Shown here in pieces: positions 8,465-17,499 of a stretch of 64,000 nucleotides of DNA. The stretch covers positions 1-64,000 of the forward strand of contig NZ_WVUG01000006.1 in NCBI RefSeq assembly GCF_017614965.1. The letters are read 5' to 3'. Within the stretch, counting starts at the first letter, position 1. Each line of letters begins with the position of its first letter. The notes under the pieces are model-generated. The model was not told the origin of the DNA. It saw only the letters and a list, made by a program, of their open reading frames with translations, and did no database searches. A program made the translations under genes and the position numbers. The stretch comes from Streptomyces griseorubiginosus. Lineage in GTDB: Bacteria; Actinomycetota; Actinomycetes; Streptomycetales; Streptomycetaceae.

Positions 8465-9241
8465 TTACGAGGGAGAGGGTGCCGTCCTCTCCGGAGAGTG
8501 CCTGGCCCCGGCGGCCCCGCCCGAGGCCGGTTCGGGCTGTGCGTAGAGGATGTCGCGCGCCTGTTCCGCGGCGCGCATCATGCTGTCGGCGACGAAGTCG
8601 ACGAAGCGGGCGACGTTCTCGAGGCGGACGGCGGCGGGTGTGTCGGGGCCGAGGAGGCCGACGCCCTGCCGCGCTGTCCTGGCGAGGTCGGCGTTGGACC
8701 GGGCGGCGGCGATCATGCCCGTGAAGAAGACGTCGTTGTCGACGAGGTAACGGTCGCGGCGGCGTTCGTCGCGTTCCCGGCGGATGAGGCCCTGGCTGAC
8801 GAGGAACGCCGTCGCCTTGGAGACGGAGGCGGGGCTGACGTCGAGCCGCTGGACGAGTTCGGACGCGGTGAGGCTGCCCGCGTCGGTGGTGTACAGACAG
8901 GTCAGCACCCGGGACATCATCCTGGGCAGCCCTTGCTGCATGAGGAGGGTGGTGAAGGTCTCCTCGTACTCGCGTACGGCCTCACTGTCGCGTCCCTGGT
9001 CCCGCTGGGCCGTCCGGGGTCCCCGGGGGGCCGTCTGCCTGCGCCGGTGGGCGCGGCGTTCGGTCGCCCGGTGAGCCAGATCGGCGCGGTAGGCCGTGGG
9101 GCCGCCGTTGCGCATCACCTCGCGCGTGATCGTGGAGGTGGGGCGGTCGAGACGCCGGGCGATCTCCGCGTAGGCGAGCCCGTCGGCCAGCCCCGTCGCG
9201 ATCTGCTGGCGCTCCGGCTGAGTGAGCCTGCCTCCGGGCAT
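8465..9241 (-). CDS. GbsR/MarR-family regulator with N-terminal IS30-type HTH
   Basis: A 258-residue DNA-binding protein. Residues 1-60 are an HTH_38-like helix-turn-helix (LTQPERQQIATGL, then AEIARRLDRPTSTITREV), a motif best known from IS30-type transposases. Residues about 95-165 are a winged helix of the GbsR/MarR type (LTASELVQRLDVSPASVSKA). The C-terminal helices probably dimerise or sense a ligand. The ATG at 9241 follows GAGGGGAG; an in-frame ATG at 9280 lies inside the -10 box and is rejected. It is downstream of and co-directional with an MFS exporter, which suggests it controls that exporter. Confidence 0.8.
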   Translation of the reverse strand: MPGGRLTQPERQQIATGLADGLAYAEIARRLDRPTSTITREVMRNGGPTAYRADLAHRATERRAHRRRQTAPRGPRTAQRDQGRDSEAVREYEETFTTLLMQQGLPRMMSRVLTCLYTTDAGSLTASELVQRLDVSPASVSKATAFLVSQGLIRRERDERRRDRYLVDNDVFFTGMIAAARSNADLARTARQGVGLLGPDTPAAVRLENVARFVDFVADSMMRAAEQARDILYAQPEPASGGAAGARHSPERTAPSPS

Positions 9242-9275
9242 CCCGGTCTCCCCTCGATCTCCCTTGCAGCGCCCG

Positions 9276-9305
9276 AGCATAGCGTTCGCTTTTCTTCAAA
9301 TGCAA
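9276..9305 (-). promoter_or_regulatory. sigma70-type promoter of the GbsR/MarR-like gene
   Basis: On the minus strand TTGCAT (9300-9305) and TATGCT (9276-9281) are separated by 18 bp, in a locally A/T-rich stretch. The start codon is 35 bp beyond the -10. Both boxes match the housekeeping sigma consensus at four or more positions. Confidence 0.5.
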
Positions 9306-9321
9306 CGAGCGGGACCGCTCC

Positions 9322-10590
9322 TCATCGTCGGTCGGCGACCAAGCGGAGAGCCGGTGCCTTGCGGAGCCGGGTGAAGGTGACGATCAGGGCGACGGCCTGG
9401 ACGACGGCGCAGGCCATGAGGACGCGGCCGAGGTGGGCCGGTGGAGTGAGCGCGACGAGAACACCGGCCGCGGGGAAGGGCAGCAGCAGGATCAGCATGG
9501 TCAGCGAGAGCGTGGCGCCGAGTGCCGTGGACGGGATGATCACGGAGCGCACCGTACGCAGCACGACCGTGAGGCCGCCGTCCCCGGCCATGAAGATCGC
9601 CACCAGGATGGTGTAGGAGGCGTAGGACGGCGCCTGGGGGACGGCCAGGCAGGCCGCGGAGGCGAGCGTCGCGGACACCACGCCCACCGCCCACAGGTCG
9701 AGCCGGCTCAGGACGAGACGACAGCAGGTGATCGCCAGCAGGGTCGCCACCGCGGCGGCGGACCACATGGTGCCGACGCTGGCCGAGGAGCGGTGGAACG
9801 TCTCCACGACGATCACCGGGCTGGCGGACTGCAGCAGACCGAGGGCGAGGTTCGAGCAGGTCAGTCCGGCCACGAGCCAGCCCAGGGCGGGCAGCTTCAG
9901 CAGAGTGCGCATCCCTTTCCGCAGTCCGCTGACCTGTCCCGCCCCGTTCGTGGACGCGGCGCGCAGCGGCGTCGGCGGCGTCTGCAGACCGAGCACGGCC
10001 GCGAACAAGGACACCGCGCTCAGGCATCCGAGCATCCATCCGGGTCCGGCCAGCAGCAGGAAACCGGCGAGCAACGGGCCGATGACCGTGGCCGTCTGGT
10101 CGATGCCGACGAGGACCGCCTGGATGCCGTGCGGCCGTGCCGCCCCTCTTCGCGTGACGACCGCGCCCACGGCCTCGTTGGCGACGAAACCGAACTGGGA
10201 GAGGGTCCCGGTCACGGCCGCCAGCACCAGGATGACCGCGGTCTCCGCGGAGCCCCGCGGCAGCACGATCAGGGCGACCGCCGCGACCCCCACCACCGTG
10301 GCCCGTCCGAGGGATGCCAGGAAGCACACGATCGCCGCGCCGCGCCGGTCCACCACGTTCCCGGCGAGGACGAACGCGGCGATTCGCGGGGTCCATTCCA
10401 GTGCGAACGCGAGGCCCGTCAGTGACGCCGAACTGGTAATGGTCAGTACCAACAGCGGCATCGCGTACGTGGACATGGAAAAGGCCAGCGCATCACTCGC
10501 GCGCGGAGCATAGATTCGCCGAAAGAGGCTGCCGGACGGAATGGCGGCATGCCGACCCGCGGGCCGGTCCTCGTGCACGGTGATGGCCAA
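9322..10590 (-). CDS. MFS transporter
   Basis: An integral membrane protein of up to 422 residues with about ten to twelve hydrophobic helices and the MFS-like loop AGNVVDRRGAA after the second helix. The family moves small molecules by proton antiport or symport. The first hydrophobic helix begins at about residue 35. The start is uncertain: codon 10588-10590 is TTG without a good Shine-Dalgarno; a GTG four codons in and an ATG about 38 codons in are alternatives. The regulator gene follows after about 80 bp, and a repeat-rich control region lies upstream. Confidence 0.82.
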   Translation of the reverse strand: MAITVHEDRPAGRHAAIPSGSLFRRIYAPRASDALAFSMSTYAMPLLVLTITSSASLTGLAFALEWTPRIAAFVLAGNVVDRRGAAIVCFLASLGRATVVGVAAVALIVLPRGSAETAVILVLAAVTGTLSQFGFVANEAVGAVVTRRGAARPHGIQAVLVGIDQTATVIGPLLAGFLLLAGPGWMLGCLSAVSLFAAVLGLQTPPTPLRAASTNGAGQVSGLRKGMRTLLKLPALGWLVAGLTCSNLALGLLQSASPVIVVETFHRSSASVGTMWSAAAVATLLAITCCRLVLSRLDLWAVGVVSATLASAACLAVPQAPSYASYTILVAIFMAGDGGLTVVLRTVRSVIIPSTALGATLSLTMLILLLPFPAAGVLVALTPPAHLGRVLMACAVVQAVALIVTFTRLRKAPALRLVADRR

Positions 10591-10748
10591 GAACAGGGCT
10601 TTCGGTGAGGAGTGCTGAGGGGGACGGAAAGCGGCGGTTTCCCGTTCGGAAATACGCTGTGCGGAAATGAACTGTGCTGCGGCAGATCTCGCAACGGTGA
10701 CAGGGAAGGGAAACTGACCTGCCGACGTTGGCAGTTGACGCCTGAACT

Positions 10749-10838
10749 ATACCGCCCTCATACCGCTCGTATAGATGCGGTGCCGAACCCTTCGGCCGGT
10801 CCTGCGCGCGGATATGAGGTCATACCAGACGGATACCG
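10749..10838. repeat. two pairs of 11-bp-spaced ATACC direct repeats
   Basis: ATACCG occurs at 10749-10754 and 10760-10765, exactly 11 bp apart. ATACC occurs again at 10822-10826 and 10833-10837 (the latter ATACCG), also 11 bp apart. Spacing by one helical turn is typical of binding sites for response regulators (PhoP-like) or SARPs. The regulator is unknown. Confidence 0.4.
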
Positions 10839-10857
10839 ATACTCGCCCTTTCGGAGT

Positions 10858-10876
10858 CCGGTTCGTTACGTACCGG
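10858..10876. promoter_or_regulatory. 19-bp palindromic operator candidate
   Basis: CCGGTtCGTtACGtACCGG is symmetric at all but the central and two flanking positions (CCGGTnCGTnACGnACCGG). It lies 111 bp upstream of the start of the small membrane protein gene. Such a palindrome fits a TetR-type dimer; no such regulator is encoded next to it. Confidence 0.45.
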
Positions 10877-10986
10877 CAATGGCGGAATCGTGCCTTCCGT
10901 GATGCAGTCGAGCTGTGGCCCGATTCGACGGAATTCGGAAGAAGATCGGCAATCGCCGGAGACACGGCGAGGGCGAAACCGCCGCC

Positions 10987-11319
10987 ATGGCGGAACGGCC
11001 CTCCCGGCTGACGGACCTCGTGGTCGCCCTGGTGCTGGGGGTTGCCGATGCCCTGGCGTTGGCGGGCTTCGCCATCGTCATCGTCCTGGTCGGAATGGGC
11101 AACTCCGGAGACGGCACGGGTGGAGGTGCGCCACGTCATCCTGGCTTCTCCTACTCGGGACTCGCCCTGGCCTGGGTGCTTCCCGCCCTTCTCGCGCTGT
11201 CGACGTTCATCCACGCGCGTCTGCGGATGCCGGTCACCACGGTGGTCCAGGCACTGTCCTTCGGCGTCGGGACCCTGCTCGCGCTGGCCGCGACGAACAT
11301 GCTGCTGTCCATCGCCTGA
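10987..11319 (+). CDS. small integral membrane protein, function unknown
   Basis: A 110-residue protein with three hydrophobic segments (VVALVLGVADALALAGFAIV; LALAWVLPALLALSTFI; VVQALSFGVGTLLALAATN). No catalytic motif is seen. The ATG at 10987 follows CGAGGG; the frame remains open to 10915, but the added residues are basic and not membrane-like. It is convergent with the GH76 gene, both stop codons lying in one hairpin. Confidence 0.65.
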   Translation: MAERPSRLTDLVVALVLGVADALALAGFAIVIVLVGMGNSGDGTGGGAPRHPGFSYSGLALAWVLPALLALSTFIHARLRMPVTTVVQALSFGVGTLLALAATNMLLSIA

Positions 11320-11330
11320 CCCCTGTCAGG
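11315..11330. terminator. hairpin containing both convergent stop codons
   Basis: CCTGAC-ccct-GTCAGG, perfect 6-bp arms with a 4-base loop. The plus-strand TGA (11317-11319) and the minus-strand stop (11326-11328) are both inside the stem, so the element may end transcription from both sides. It is short and lacks a T-tract. Confidence 0.4.
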
Positions 11331-12786
11331 ACGCCGCGTTCATCAGGTCGAGGGCGCTTTGCTGGCGGGCGGCGTCCGACGGGTCGAGCGGGCCGGCCCA
11401 GTGGAGTCCGTAGGCGTCGAGGGCGTTGCGGTCGCTCGCATGGGCCGAGTCGGCCTGGCGGGCGATGTAGGAGGTGTAAGGGCGGTCGGAGAGCTGGGCG
11501 TTGAAGGCGCTCAGGCCGCGGATGAAGGCGCCCTTGAAGGAGGGGCCGTCGCCGCCGCAGCCGTTCGTCTCGCACGGTTCGCGCAGGATTCCGCCCAAGT
11601 TGAGCGCCGAGGACGTCGTCGAGGCGTCACCGATCTGCCGTCCGGCCGTCAGCAGACTCGAGTCGCCCGTGGCCCGGAACAGTTCGGTCAGTCCCCCCAG
11701 GAGCACGCCCTGGTTGTACGACCAGGCCGTGGACCCGTTGTTGCCGCAAGTGGACAGGTCGATACCGTCGTTCACGAGGTGCGAGCCGTTGATCATCCCG
11801 GTGCCCCTGAACCAGGACCACTCCGCGTTCGCCCGGCCCAGATAGACCGTGTCGCCGCCGATGCGGTTGTGCAGGGCCGCGTTCAGCTCCAGATAGAGGG
11901 AGTTGGCGATGGCGTTCTTGTACGTCCGCGCCGTGCTCCACCACACCCCGCCCCCGCACGTGGAGTCCCAGTACCGGGCCATGTGGTCGGCGTCGGCGCG
12001 GGCGGTGTTCAGATAGCGGCTGTCACCGGTCAGGTCGTAGGCGTCGACCCAGGCCAGCCCCCACCAGCCTGTGTCGTCGATGTAGTCGTTGCGGAACTGG
12101 CCGCCCTGGGCGTCCAGTTGACGGTCGTAGGTGGTGGCCAACGCGTATGTGTAGCTGGGCATCCCCGAGACGCGGATGTTGTCGATGATCGCGGTCAGGG
12201 CGTTGGCGGAGTTCCACCAGCCGGTGGTGTCGAACAGACCCGTGGAGGTGTCGTACGACTGCATCAGCGCGGTCGCCGCCGCCGTGGACCGGCTCCAGGC
12301 GTTCCAGGTGGTACGGGCCCACGGCGTGCAGGCGATCTCGGTCCGGTCACCGGCCTTGCCGCAGGCCCGCAGCGCGCCGACGCCGTGGGCGTTCCAGTCG
12401 TCGACGTTGTACATCAGCGTGCGCCAGCCCCGTTGTCCGGAGGGGACGGTGGTGTCGCCGAGCTTGCTGCCCGAACTCCAGGTGCGGCCGCCGTCGAAGG
12501 AACGGTCGAGCCAGACCTCGTCGCCCGGGCTGCCGTTGTCGACCGAGGCCCAGCCCATCGCGTCGGTGTCGTCGAAGTGCAGCGTGACGGCACGGGAGTA
12601 GACGGTGGCGGTGACGGGCTGCCGGTCCTGCGGGGACAGGGCCGGGTCGCGGGTGTCGCAGTACTTGTTGCAGATCACCGCCGTGTCGGCGGCGCCTGCG
12701 ACACCCGTGCCGACCGGGGTCAGCAGGGCCAGCGTGGCCACCAGACAGGTTCCGATGCTGCGGATGTGCCGTGCCGTCGGGTTCAT
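11326..12786 (-). CDS. secreted GH76-family alpha-1,6-mannanase-like enzyme
   Basis: A 486-residue protein with a Sec signal peptide (about 1-33, cut after GVAGA). A spacer domain (about 40-160) precedes an (alpha/alpha)6 barrel. The GH76 catalytic aspartate pair is visible in [11 protein letters not shown] (Asp237-Asp238), and [14 protein letters not shown] is another family motif. GH76 enzymes cleave alpha-1,6-mannan backbones such as fungal cell-wall mannan. The ATG at 12786 has GGAG five bases upstream. It lies only 29 bp after the rhamnosidase-like gene, so the two form an operon aimed at an external glycan carrying mannose and possibly rhamnose. Confidence 0.87.
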   Translation of the reverse strand: MNPTARHIRSIGTCLVATLALLTPVGTGVAGAADTAVICNKYCDTRDPALSPQDRQPVTATVYSRAVTLHFDDTDAMGWASVDNGSPGDEVWLDRSFDGGRTWSSGSKLGDTTVPSGQRGWRTLMYNVDDWNAHGVGALRACGKAGDRTEIACTPWARTTWNAWSRSTAAATALMQSYDTSTGLFDTTGWWNSANALTAIIDNIRVSGMPSYTYALATTYDRQLDAQGGQFRNDYIDDTGWWGLAWVDAYDLTGDSRYLNTARADADHMARYWDSTCGGGVWWSTARTYKNAIANSLYLELNAALHNRIGGDTVYLGRANAEWSWFRGTGMINGSHLVNDGIDLSTCGNNGSTAWSYNQGVLLGGLTELFRATGDSSLLTAGRQIGDASTTSSALNLGGILREPCETNGCGGDGPSFKGAFIRGLSAFNAQLSDRPYTSYIARQADSAHASDRNALDAYGLHWAGPLDPSDAARQQSALDLMNAAS

Positions 12787-12815
12787 GTCGGCTCCAGGGA
12801 CGTGGGGGTGGGAGC

Positions 12816-15698
12816 TCAGGGAGTGAGATAGCAGGTCTTGCGGACGCCGGGCAGCGGATCGGTGCCGAACGCCGTCGTCGCGCAACTCACGCCGCCCGTG
12901 AAGGACTTGTAGACGAAACTGCCGCGTGCGCCGTAGGCGACGGTCTGCTGCCCGCCGAAGGCGCAGCTGCCGCCCTCGTCGGCGCAGGCGGTCGCGTAGC
13001 CGGCCGGACCGCCGGTGGCGGTGTAGCAGGTCTTGGCCTCGCCGGGGATCGGGTCGCCGAACCTGGTGTTGGTGCAGGGGGTGTCGCCGGAGGCGGTGAG
13101 GGTGGTGAACGCGCCGAAAGCGCCGTAGGCGACCGGCTGTCCCGCGACGGCCGGGCAGGTGCCGCCCTCGGTGACACAGGCGGTGTAGCCGGGCGGGCCA
13201 CCGGCGGGCGGCAGGTAGCAGGACTTGACGACGCCGTCGACGGGATCGCCGAAGTGGGCGTTGGAGCAGTCGACGGAGCCGTGCGCGACCTGGTGCGCGA
13301 AGTTGCCGTTCCCGCCGTAGACGACGTCACGGTTGTAGCCGGGGACGGAGCAGGTGCCGCCCTCGCTCGCGCAGACGGTGTACCCGGACGGGCCGCCCGC
13401 GTCGGCGACGTAGCAGGACTTGACGAGATTCACCGCCGGGTCACCGCCGAAGGAGGCGTTGCCGCACGCGGTGCCGTCGGTCACCGTCTTGTACGTGTAC
13501 GTCCCCGCCCCGTACGCCACCGCCCGGGTGCCGCTGAAGGAGCAGGTGCCGCCCTCGCCGGCGCACCGGGTGAAGCCCGCGCGCAGGGCGCTCGTGCCAG
13601 GGGTGGCGGGCGCGGGCGGATCACCGAGCCCGGTCGCGGTCACGCTGTAGCTGCCGGGGGAGACGCCGGTGAGGTACACGTAGCGGTCGTCCTGGCTCGC
13701 GCCGGCGATGCCGGGGACGGGGGTGAAGGAGCCGCCCCGCCACACGACGGCGCCGTTCACCGACACCGAGACGTCGCCGCCGGACTTCGGGACGCCGATC
13801 CTGCCGGTGGTCCCGCCCGGACTGGTCAGCCGCGCCGCGTAGGTGCCGGCGGCAGGATCGCGCGACCACGAGGCGTCGACGGTGCCCTGGGGCATGGTGA
13901 TGCGGCCCTCGGCACTGCTCAGGTCGCCGGGGTGCGGGACGAAGCGGTAGGCGCCGGTCGCCGACTCGGGCGCGGTGCCGAGCACGTCGAAGGTGAGCGT
14001 GGAGGTGGGCGCCGTTGACCAGCCGTGAGCGAGGCTCATGTACGAACCGCCGTACGCGAGGCCGCCGTCGGCCCTCACGCCCTCCCAGAAGGTGCTCCGG
14101 GTGCCGATGTCGCTGTCCAGCATGTGGCCCCAGGTGCGGCGGATCTGGGCCAGTGCACCGTAGTCGTCACCGGCGGTGAAGCGGGCGTTGAGTTCCATCC
14201 CGCCGGCGAAGGGCGACACGTTGCCGCCCCACTCGGGGGTCGTCGGGCCGTAGGCGCCCCAGCGGGTCCCGAGCTGCGTGACGATGCTGCGGGCCTTGGC
14301 CGCGGAGTCGGTCAACCCGTACCAGACGGCGAGCGAGTTGCCGTCCTGCGGATACAGGGCGCTGCCGGGGTTGTCCTTGTACATGCCCTGCGCGGCGTCC
14401 CACAGCAGGGAGTTCGCCGCCGACTTGAGCGCGGCCGCCCTGCTGGTCCAGCCGGCGGCGAGCGCGCTGTCGCCCTCGACCGTGGCCAGGCCGGCGCCGG
14501 AGGTGAGGGCCGCGTACAGCAGCGCGTTGGCGGCGATGTTCTCGCCGCCCTGGCCGACCCGGGCCCAGTCCTGGGTGCGGGTCACGCCGAGCAGGCCGTC
14601 GGAGCCGATCTTGCCGGTGATGAAGGCCATCCCGCGCTTGTAGTTCGCCCACTCGGAGTCCAGCCATGCCCGGTCCGCCGAGTAGGTGTAGTAGGTGGCC
14701 GTGCCCAGCAGCGTCCAGGTGTGGTACGTGTCCGAGCCGGTGAGGCTGATCGGCGGCCCCGACCAGGGGATCTCGCCCTGCGCGGACTGCGCGTCGTACA
14801 TCGTGGTGAGCGCGTTGCGGGTGGAGGTGAGGTCGCCCGAATAGGCGTACTGCGTGGGCACGGAGATGCCCAGGTCGCCGGGCCACACGGCACGGTCCCG
14901 CTTGGCCCCGTCGACCAGGACGGAGTCACCCGCGCCGACCGTCGCGCCGTTGTCCCAGCCCGAGGCGGGCGGGGGCCAGGCACGGCCCTGGTCGGAGGCG
15001 ATCGTGTCCAGCTGCACGGTGTACGCGCCCGCGTACCAGATGCGGTTCAGCAGATCGTCGCTGGAGTGGAAGTAGTTCGCGTAGTCGGCCGGGTTGGTCC
15101 TGCCCGGATCCGCGGTGAAGGCGAGGGTGACGTCCTTGAGGTCCACCCACCCGGAGCTGTCGAGGAAGACGGTCATGTACCGGAATCCGCCGCGCAGTTG
15201 GGCGGTCGGCATGGTGTAGGTGCCGTTCGCGGGTGCCGCGCCGAGGAGGGCGCCGTCGTCCCCGCTGCCCCCGTTGCTCCGGTCGCTGGTCGTGCCGACG
15301 TACAGCGACGACTCGCTGAAGGCCAGGCCGACGCGTTGGCCGCCGTCGCTGGTGGCGCCGAAGGACAACGTTGCCAGGCCGCCGACCTCCTTGCCGAAAT
15401 CGAGGGTGATGGCCGACTGTGAGCCGGAGATCCGCGTCGGCTGCCCGCTCAGGACGTTCTGCGGGTTCGCCACCGTGCCGGACGTGCGATGGACGGCGAC
15501 CGGCTTGACCGTGCGTGAGGTCGGCGCGTAGTTGAGGGGGTCGACTGCCGCCGCGGATACGGCCGTTGTGGTCACCGTCCCCGCCGCGGCGGCGGACGGC
15601 GCGGGAGCCACGGCGAGTACGGCGGCCATGGTCGAGGCGAGGCCGAGCAGGCGTCCGAGGCGGGAGGGCCGGTTCAGTGGGGGGCGGTGGCGGCGCAT
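12816..15698 (-). CDS. secreted GH78-like alpha-L-rhamnosidase with four Cys-rich repeats
   Basis: A 960-residue secreted protein. Signal peptide: about 1-38. A beta-sandwich region (about 60-200) binds sugar or packs on the barrel. The (alpha/alpha)6 catalytic region (about 230-600) resembles bacterial rhamnosidases (acidic segment [16 protein letters not shown]), followed by a beta domain. The last about 250 residues are four tandem repeats of about 63 residues, each with EGGTC or EGGSC, a VAYGA-like strand, a central Cys, an FGDP-like turn and a KSCY or KTCY end; four cysteines per repeat suggest two disulfides each. They are probably carbohydrate-binding; I do not assign a CBM family. Start: ATG with GGGAGGT upstream. 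A LacI-type palindrome is 39 bp upstream. Confidence 0.82.
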   Translation of the reverse strand: MRRHRPPLNRPSRLGRLLGLASTMAAVLAVAPAPSAAAAGTVTTTAVSAAAVDPLNYAPTSRTVKPVAVHRTSGTVANPQNVLSGQPTRISGSQSAITLDFGKEVGGLATLSFGATSDGGQRVGLAFSESSLYVGTTSDRSNGGSGDDGALLGAAPANGTYTMPTAQLRGGFRYMTVFLDSSGWVDLKDVTLAFTADPGRTNPADYANYFHSSDDLLNRIWYAGAYTVQLDTIASDQGRAWPPPASGWDNGATVGAGDSVLVDGAKRDRAVWPGDLGISVPTQYAYSGDLTSTRNALTTMYDAQSAQGEIPWSGPPISLTGSDTYHTWTLLGTATYYTYSADRAWLDSEWANYKRGMAFITGKIGSDGLLGVTRTQDWARVGQGGENIAANALLYAALTSGAGLATVEGDSALAAGWTSRAAALKSAANSLLWDAAQGMYKDNPGSALYPQDGNSLAVWYGLTDSAAKARSIVTQLGTRWGAYGPTTPEWGGNVSPFAGGMELNARFTAGDDYGALAQIRRTWGHMLDSDIGTRSTFWEGVRADGGLAYGGSYMSLAHGWSTAPTSTLTFDVLGTAPESATGAYRFVPHPGDLSSAEGRITMPQGTVDASWSRDPAAGTYAARLTSPGGTTGRIGVPKSGGDVSVSVNGAVVWRGGSFTPVPGIAGASQDDRYVYLTGVSPGSYSVTATGLGDPPAPATPGTSALRAGFTRCAGEGGTCSFSGTRAVAYGAGTYTYKTVTDGTACGNASFGGDPAVNLVKSCYVADAGGPSGYTVCASEGGTCSVPGYNRDVVYGGNGNFAHQVAHGSVDCSNAHFGDPVDGVVKSCYLPPAGGPPGYTACVTEGGTCPAVAGQPVAYGAFGAFTTLTASGDTPCTNTRFGDPIPGEAKTCYTATGGPAGYATACADEGGSCAFGGQQTVAYGARGSFVYKSFTGGVSCATTAFGTDPLPGVRKTCYLTP

Positions 15699-15736
15699 CG
15701 GGACCTCCCGGAACGGGGCGGGGAACGCGAAGGGGC

Positions 15737-15748
15737 TGAATCGATTCA
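15737..15748. promoter_or_regulatory. LacI-type operator upstream of the rhamnosidase operon
   Basis: TGAATCGATTCA is a perfect 12-bp palindrome, 39 bp before the start codon and downstream of a likely promoter (TTGACA on the minus strand at 15845-15850, CATCAT at 15821-15826). Palindromes of the form TGAAnCGnTTCA are typical of LacI-family repressors of sugar genes in Streptomyces. The regulator gene is not adjacent. Confidence 0.55.
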
Positions 15749-15936
15749 AAGACGCTGATCGCGACGGCCCGGGCCCGAAGGGATCGTGGGATGGTGAGGC
15801 ACCTCGCCGAAGTGGCACCGATGATGGGCGCCCCGCAATCGGTGTGTCAACCCGACGGGGAGTTGTGGAACTCCCGTGTCAGGGAAGCGACTTGCCTCAT
15901 TGGCAGGTTCCTGTTGGAGCGGTTCACTGCTGCGGT

Positions 15937-15951
15937 CTGACGGAGCGTCAG
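15937..15951 (-). terminator. hairpin after the PLP decarboxylase
   Basis: CTGACG-gag-CGTCAG, 6-bp perfect arms with a 3-base loop, 15 bp beyond the decarboxylase stop codon on the minus strand. No T-tract. Confidence 0.4.
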
Positions 15952-15965
15952 CCCGTCGCCTTGGG

Positions 15966-17330
15966 TCAGTGGGGTCGGGCGAGTTGCTCGACCCGGCCGT
16001 GGAGGTCCTCCACGTGGTGCTCGGACTCGGGCTTCATCAGGACGCTGCGCAGGATGCGTGCGCCGTCCGCGTCCGCGGTGATCTTCGGATGGCGTGCCGT
16101 GAACGCCTCCCGGTCGGCTCGGAGGGTGCTGAGGAACACCGGGTCGGCGCCGGTCATGCCGTCCGCGAGGGCGGACGCGGACGCCGCGTCGACCGCGCTC
16201 AGGGTGGCCGGCTCCAGCAGGGGGAAGTAGCCGACGATGTCCAACTCGGGCCACTGGTACAGCTCCAGCACCTCGGACGCGGTGATCAGGTCCGCCCAGC
16301 GCAGGGCTGCCCGTCGACCGGCCGCCAGCACGTGGCCGAGGCCGTCCGGGGTCGGCGGCAGCAGCCGGAGGGTGAGCCACAGCGCGGCGGCCGACGCGCC
16401 CGCCCGGGAGCACTCCAGACTGATCTCGCCGAGGTGGAGGTCGGGGGAGGTGAAGTAGGTGTACGGCGAGTCGTGGAGGTAGAAGCGGCCCACCTCGGGG
16501 TCGCGGAAGAGGACGGCGCCGCAGCCGTAGGGCTGGAGCCCGTGCTTGTGCGGGTCGATGACGACGGAGTCGCAGTGGGCGATGGCCCGCCAGGGCTCGG
16601 CGGGCAGCCCTTCGGGGCCGTCGGCCCCGGCCAGCAGGGTGAAGAAGCCGCCGTAGGCGGCGTCGACATGGAGGCGGACGCCGTGACGTTCGCGCAGGGC
16701 GAGGGCGGTGTGGATCGGGTCGACGGCGCCGAGTCCGGTGGTGCCGGCGGTGAGCACGACCGTTCCGACCTCGCCGGTGCGCAGGACGTCCTCCAGTGCG
16801 TCGAGGCTGATGCGGCCGCGGTCGTCGGTGGGGATCGGGTAGCCCTTCATGCCGAGGACGTGGCACATGCGGCCGTGGGTGTAGTGCGCGTCGGCGCTGT
16901 ACGCGACGCCGCGGCCGGGGTGGAGTTCCCGGGCGACGAACAGGGCTTCCAGGTTGGCGATGGTGCCGCTGGTGGTGAGGTGGCCGAGGTGGGTGTCATA
17001 GCCGAACATCGCGGCGAGCTGTGCGACCGCCTCGCGTTCCATCGCGGCGGTGGCGGGACCGCCGTCCAGGGCGTGGTTGTTGGGGTTGATCAGCATCGCG
17101 GTCAGATAACCGACCACGGCCGCGGGATGCGGCGGCTTGAGCATCTGCCCCGCGTACCGGGGATGGAAGAAGGGGTAGTTGTCCGTGAGGCGTCCGGTGA
17201 GCTCCTCGAAGGCGGCGGCGAAGCGGGTGTCGTCGACATGCAGTGCCGGGTGCGGCCGGTAGGGGCCGTAGCCGTCGGCCCACTCCTGTACCGCTTCGGT
17301 GGCCCGGCCCAGCCAGTGCTGCAGATCCAT
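15966..17330 (-). CDS. PLP-dependent amino-acid decarboxylase (group II, aromatic/DABA type)
   Basis: A 454-residue fold-type I PLP enzyme. Visible landmarks: the phosphate-binding LTTSGTIANLEAL (about 118-130), the stacking His in SADAHYTHGRM, the Asp in HVDAAYGG (223) that pairs with the pyridine ring, and the Schiff-base lysine Lys262 in IDPHKHGLQPYGCG. This pattern is that of group II decarboxylases (aromatic amino acids, glutamate, diaminobutyrate). Substrate cannot be told from sequence alone. The ATG at 17330 has GGGAGA upstream; the 61 codons upstream in frame are low-complexity. It is divergent from a MarR-type regulator over three 15-bp repeats, the probable control site. Confidence 0.85.
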   Translation of the reverse strand: MDLQHWLGRATEAVQEWADGYGPYRPHPALHVDDTRFAAAFEELTGRLTDNYPFFHPRYAGQMLKPPHPAAVVGYLTAMLINPNNHALDGGPATAAMEREAVAQLAAMFGYDTHLGHLTTSGTIANLEALFVARELHPGRGVAYSADAHYTHGRMCHVLGMKGYPIPTDDRGRISLDALEDVLRTGEVGTVVLTAGTTGLGAVDPIHTALALRERHGVRLHVDAAYGGFFTLLAGADGPEGLPAEPWRAIAHCDSVVIDPHKHGLQPYGCGAVLFRDPEVGRFYLHDSPYTYFTSPDLHLGEISLECSRAGASAAALWLTLRLLPPTPDGLGHVLAAGRRAALRWADLITASEVLELYQWPELDIVGYFPLLEPATLSAVDAASASALADGMTGADPVFLSTLRADREAFTARHPKITADADGARILRSVLMKPESEHHVEDLHGRVEQLARPH

Positions 17331-17383
17331 GGGTTCTCCCTTGCGCGACTCTCTCCTCCGGGGCGCGCTCAGCTTACGATTTA

Positions 17384-17418
17384 GTTGACTACTCAGCAAT
17401 TGACTGCTCAGTGGTTGA
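17384..17418. promoter_or_regulatory. tandem 15-bp MarR-type operator repeats
   Basis: GTTGACTACTCAGC (17384), ATTGACTGCTCAGT (17399) and a half unit GTTGA (17414) recur at an exact 15-bp step. Each full unit is an imperfect palindrome (TTGA...TCAg), the style bound by MarR dimers. They lie between the divergent decarboxylase and MarR genes. Confidence 0.55.
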
Positions 17419-17499
17419 GACGTTGGTAGGTGAGGCGGCAGTAAACTGGCCCCGGACCGGGCCCCGCACGGAGCCGACGGCGTGAGAGGACGACGACTG

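Larger units (their letters stand above)
10591..10986. other. 396-bp divergent control region, lower GC than surroundings
   Basis: This stretch between the MFS gene and a small membrane protein gene is noticeably richer in A/T. The frames across it contain no family motif and no good start, so no gene is called. It holds two pairs of ATACC repeats and a 19-bp palindrome, listed separately. Confidence 0.5.

Noticed and set aside
10612-10902. Possible 96-residue protein in the MFS-divergent region
   Set aside because: No ribosome site, atypical codon use, and the stretch carries operator-like repeats instead.
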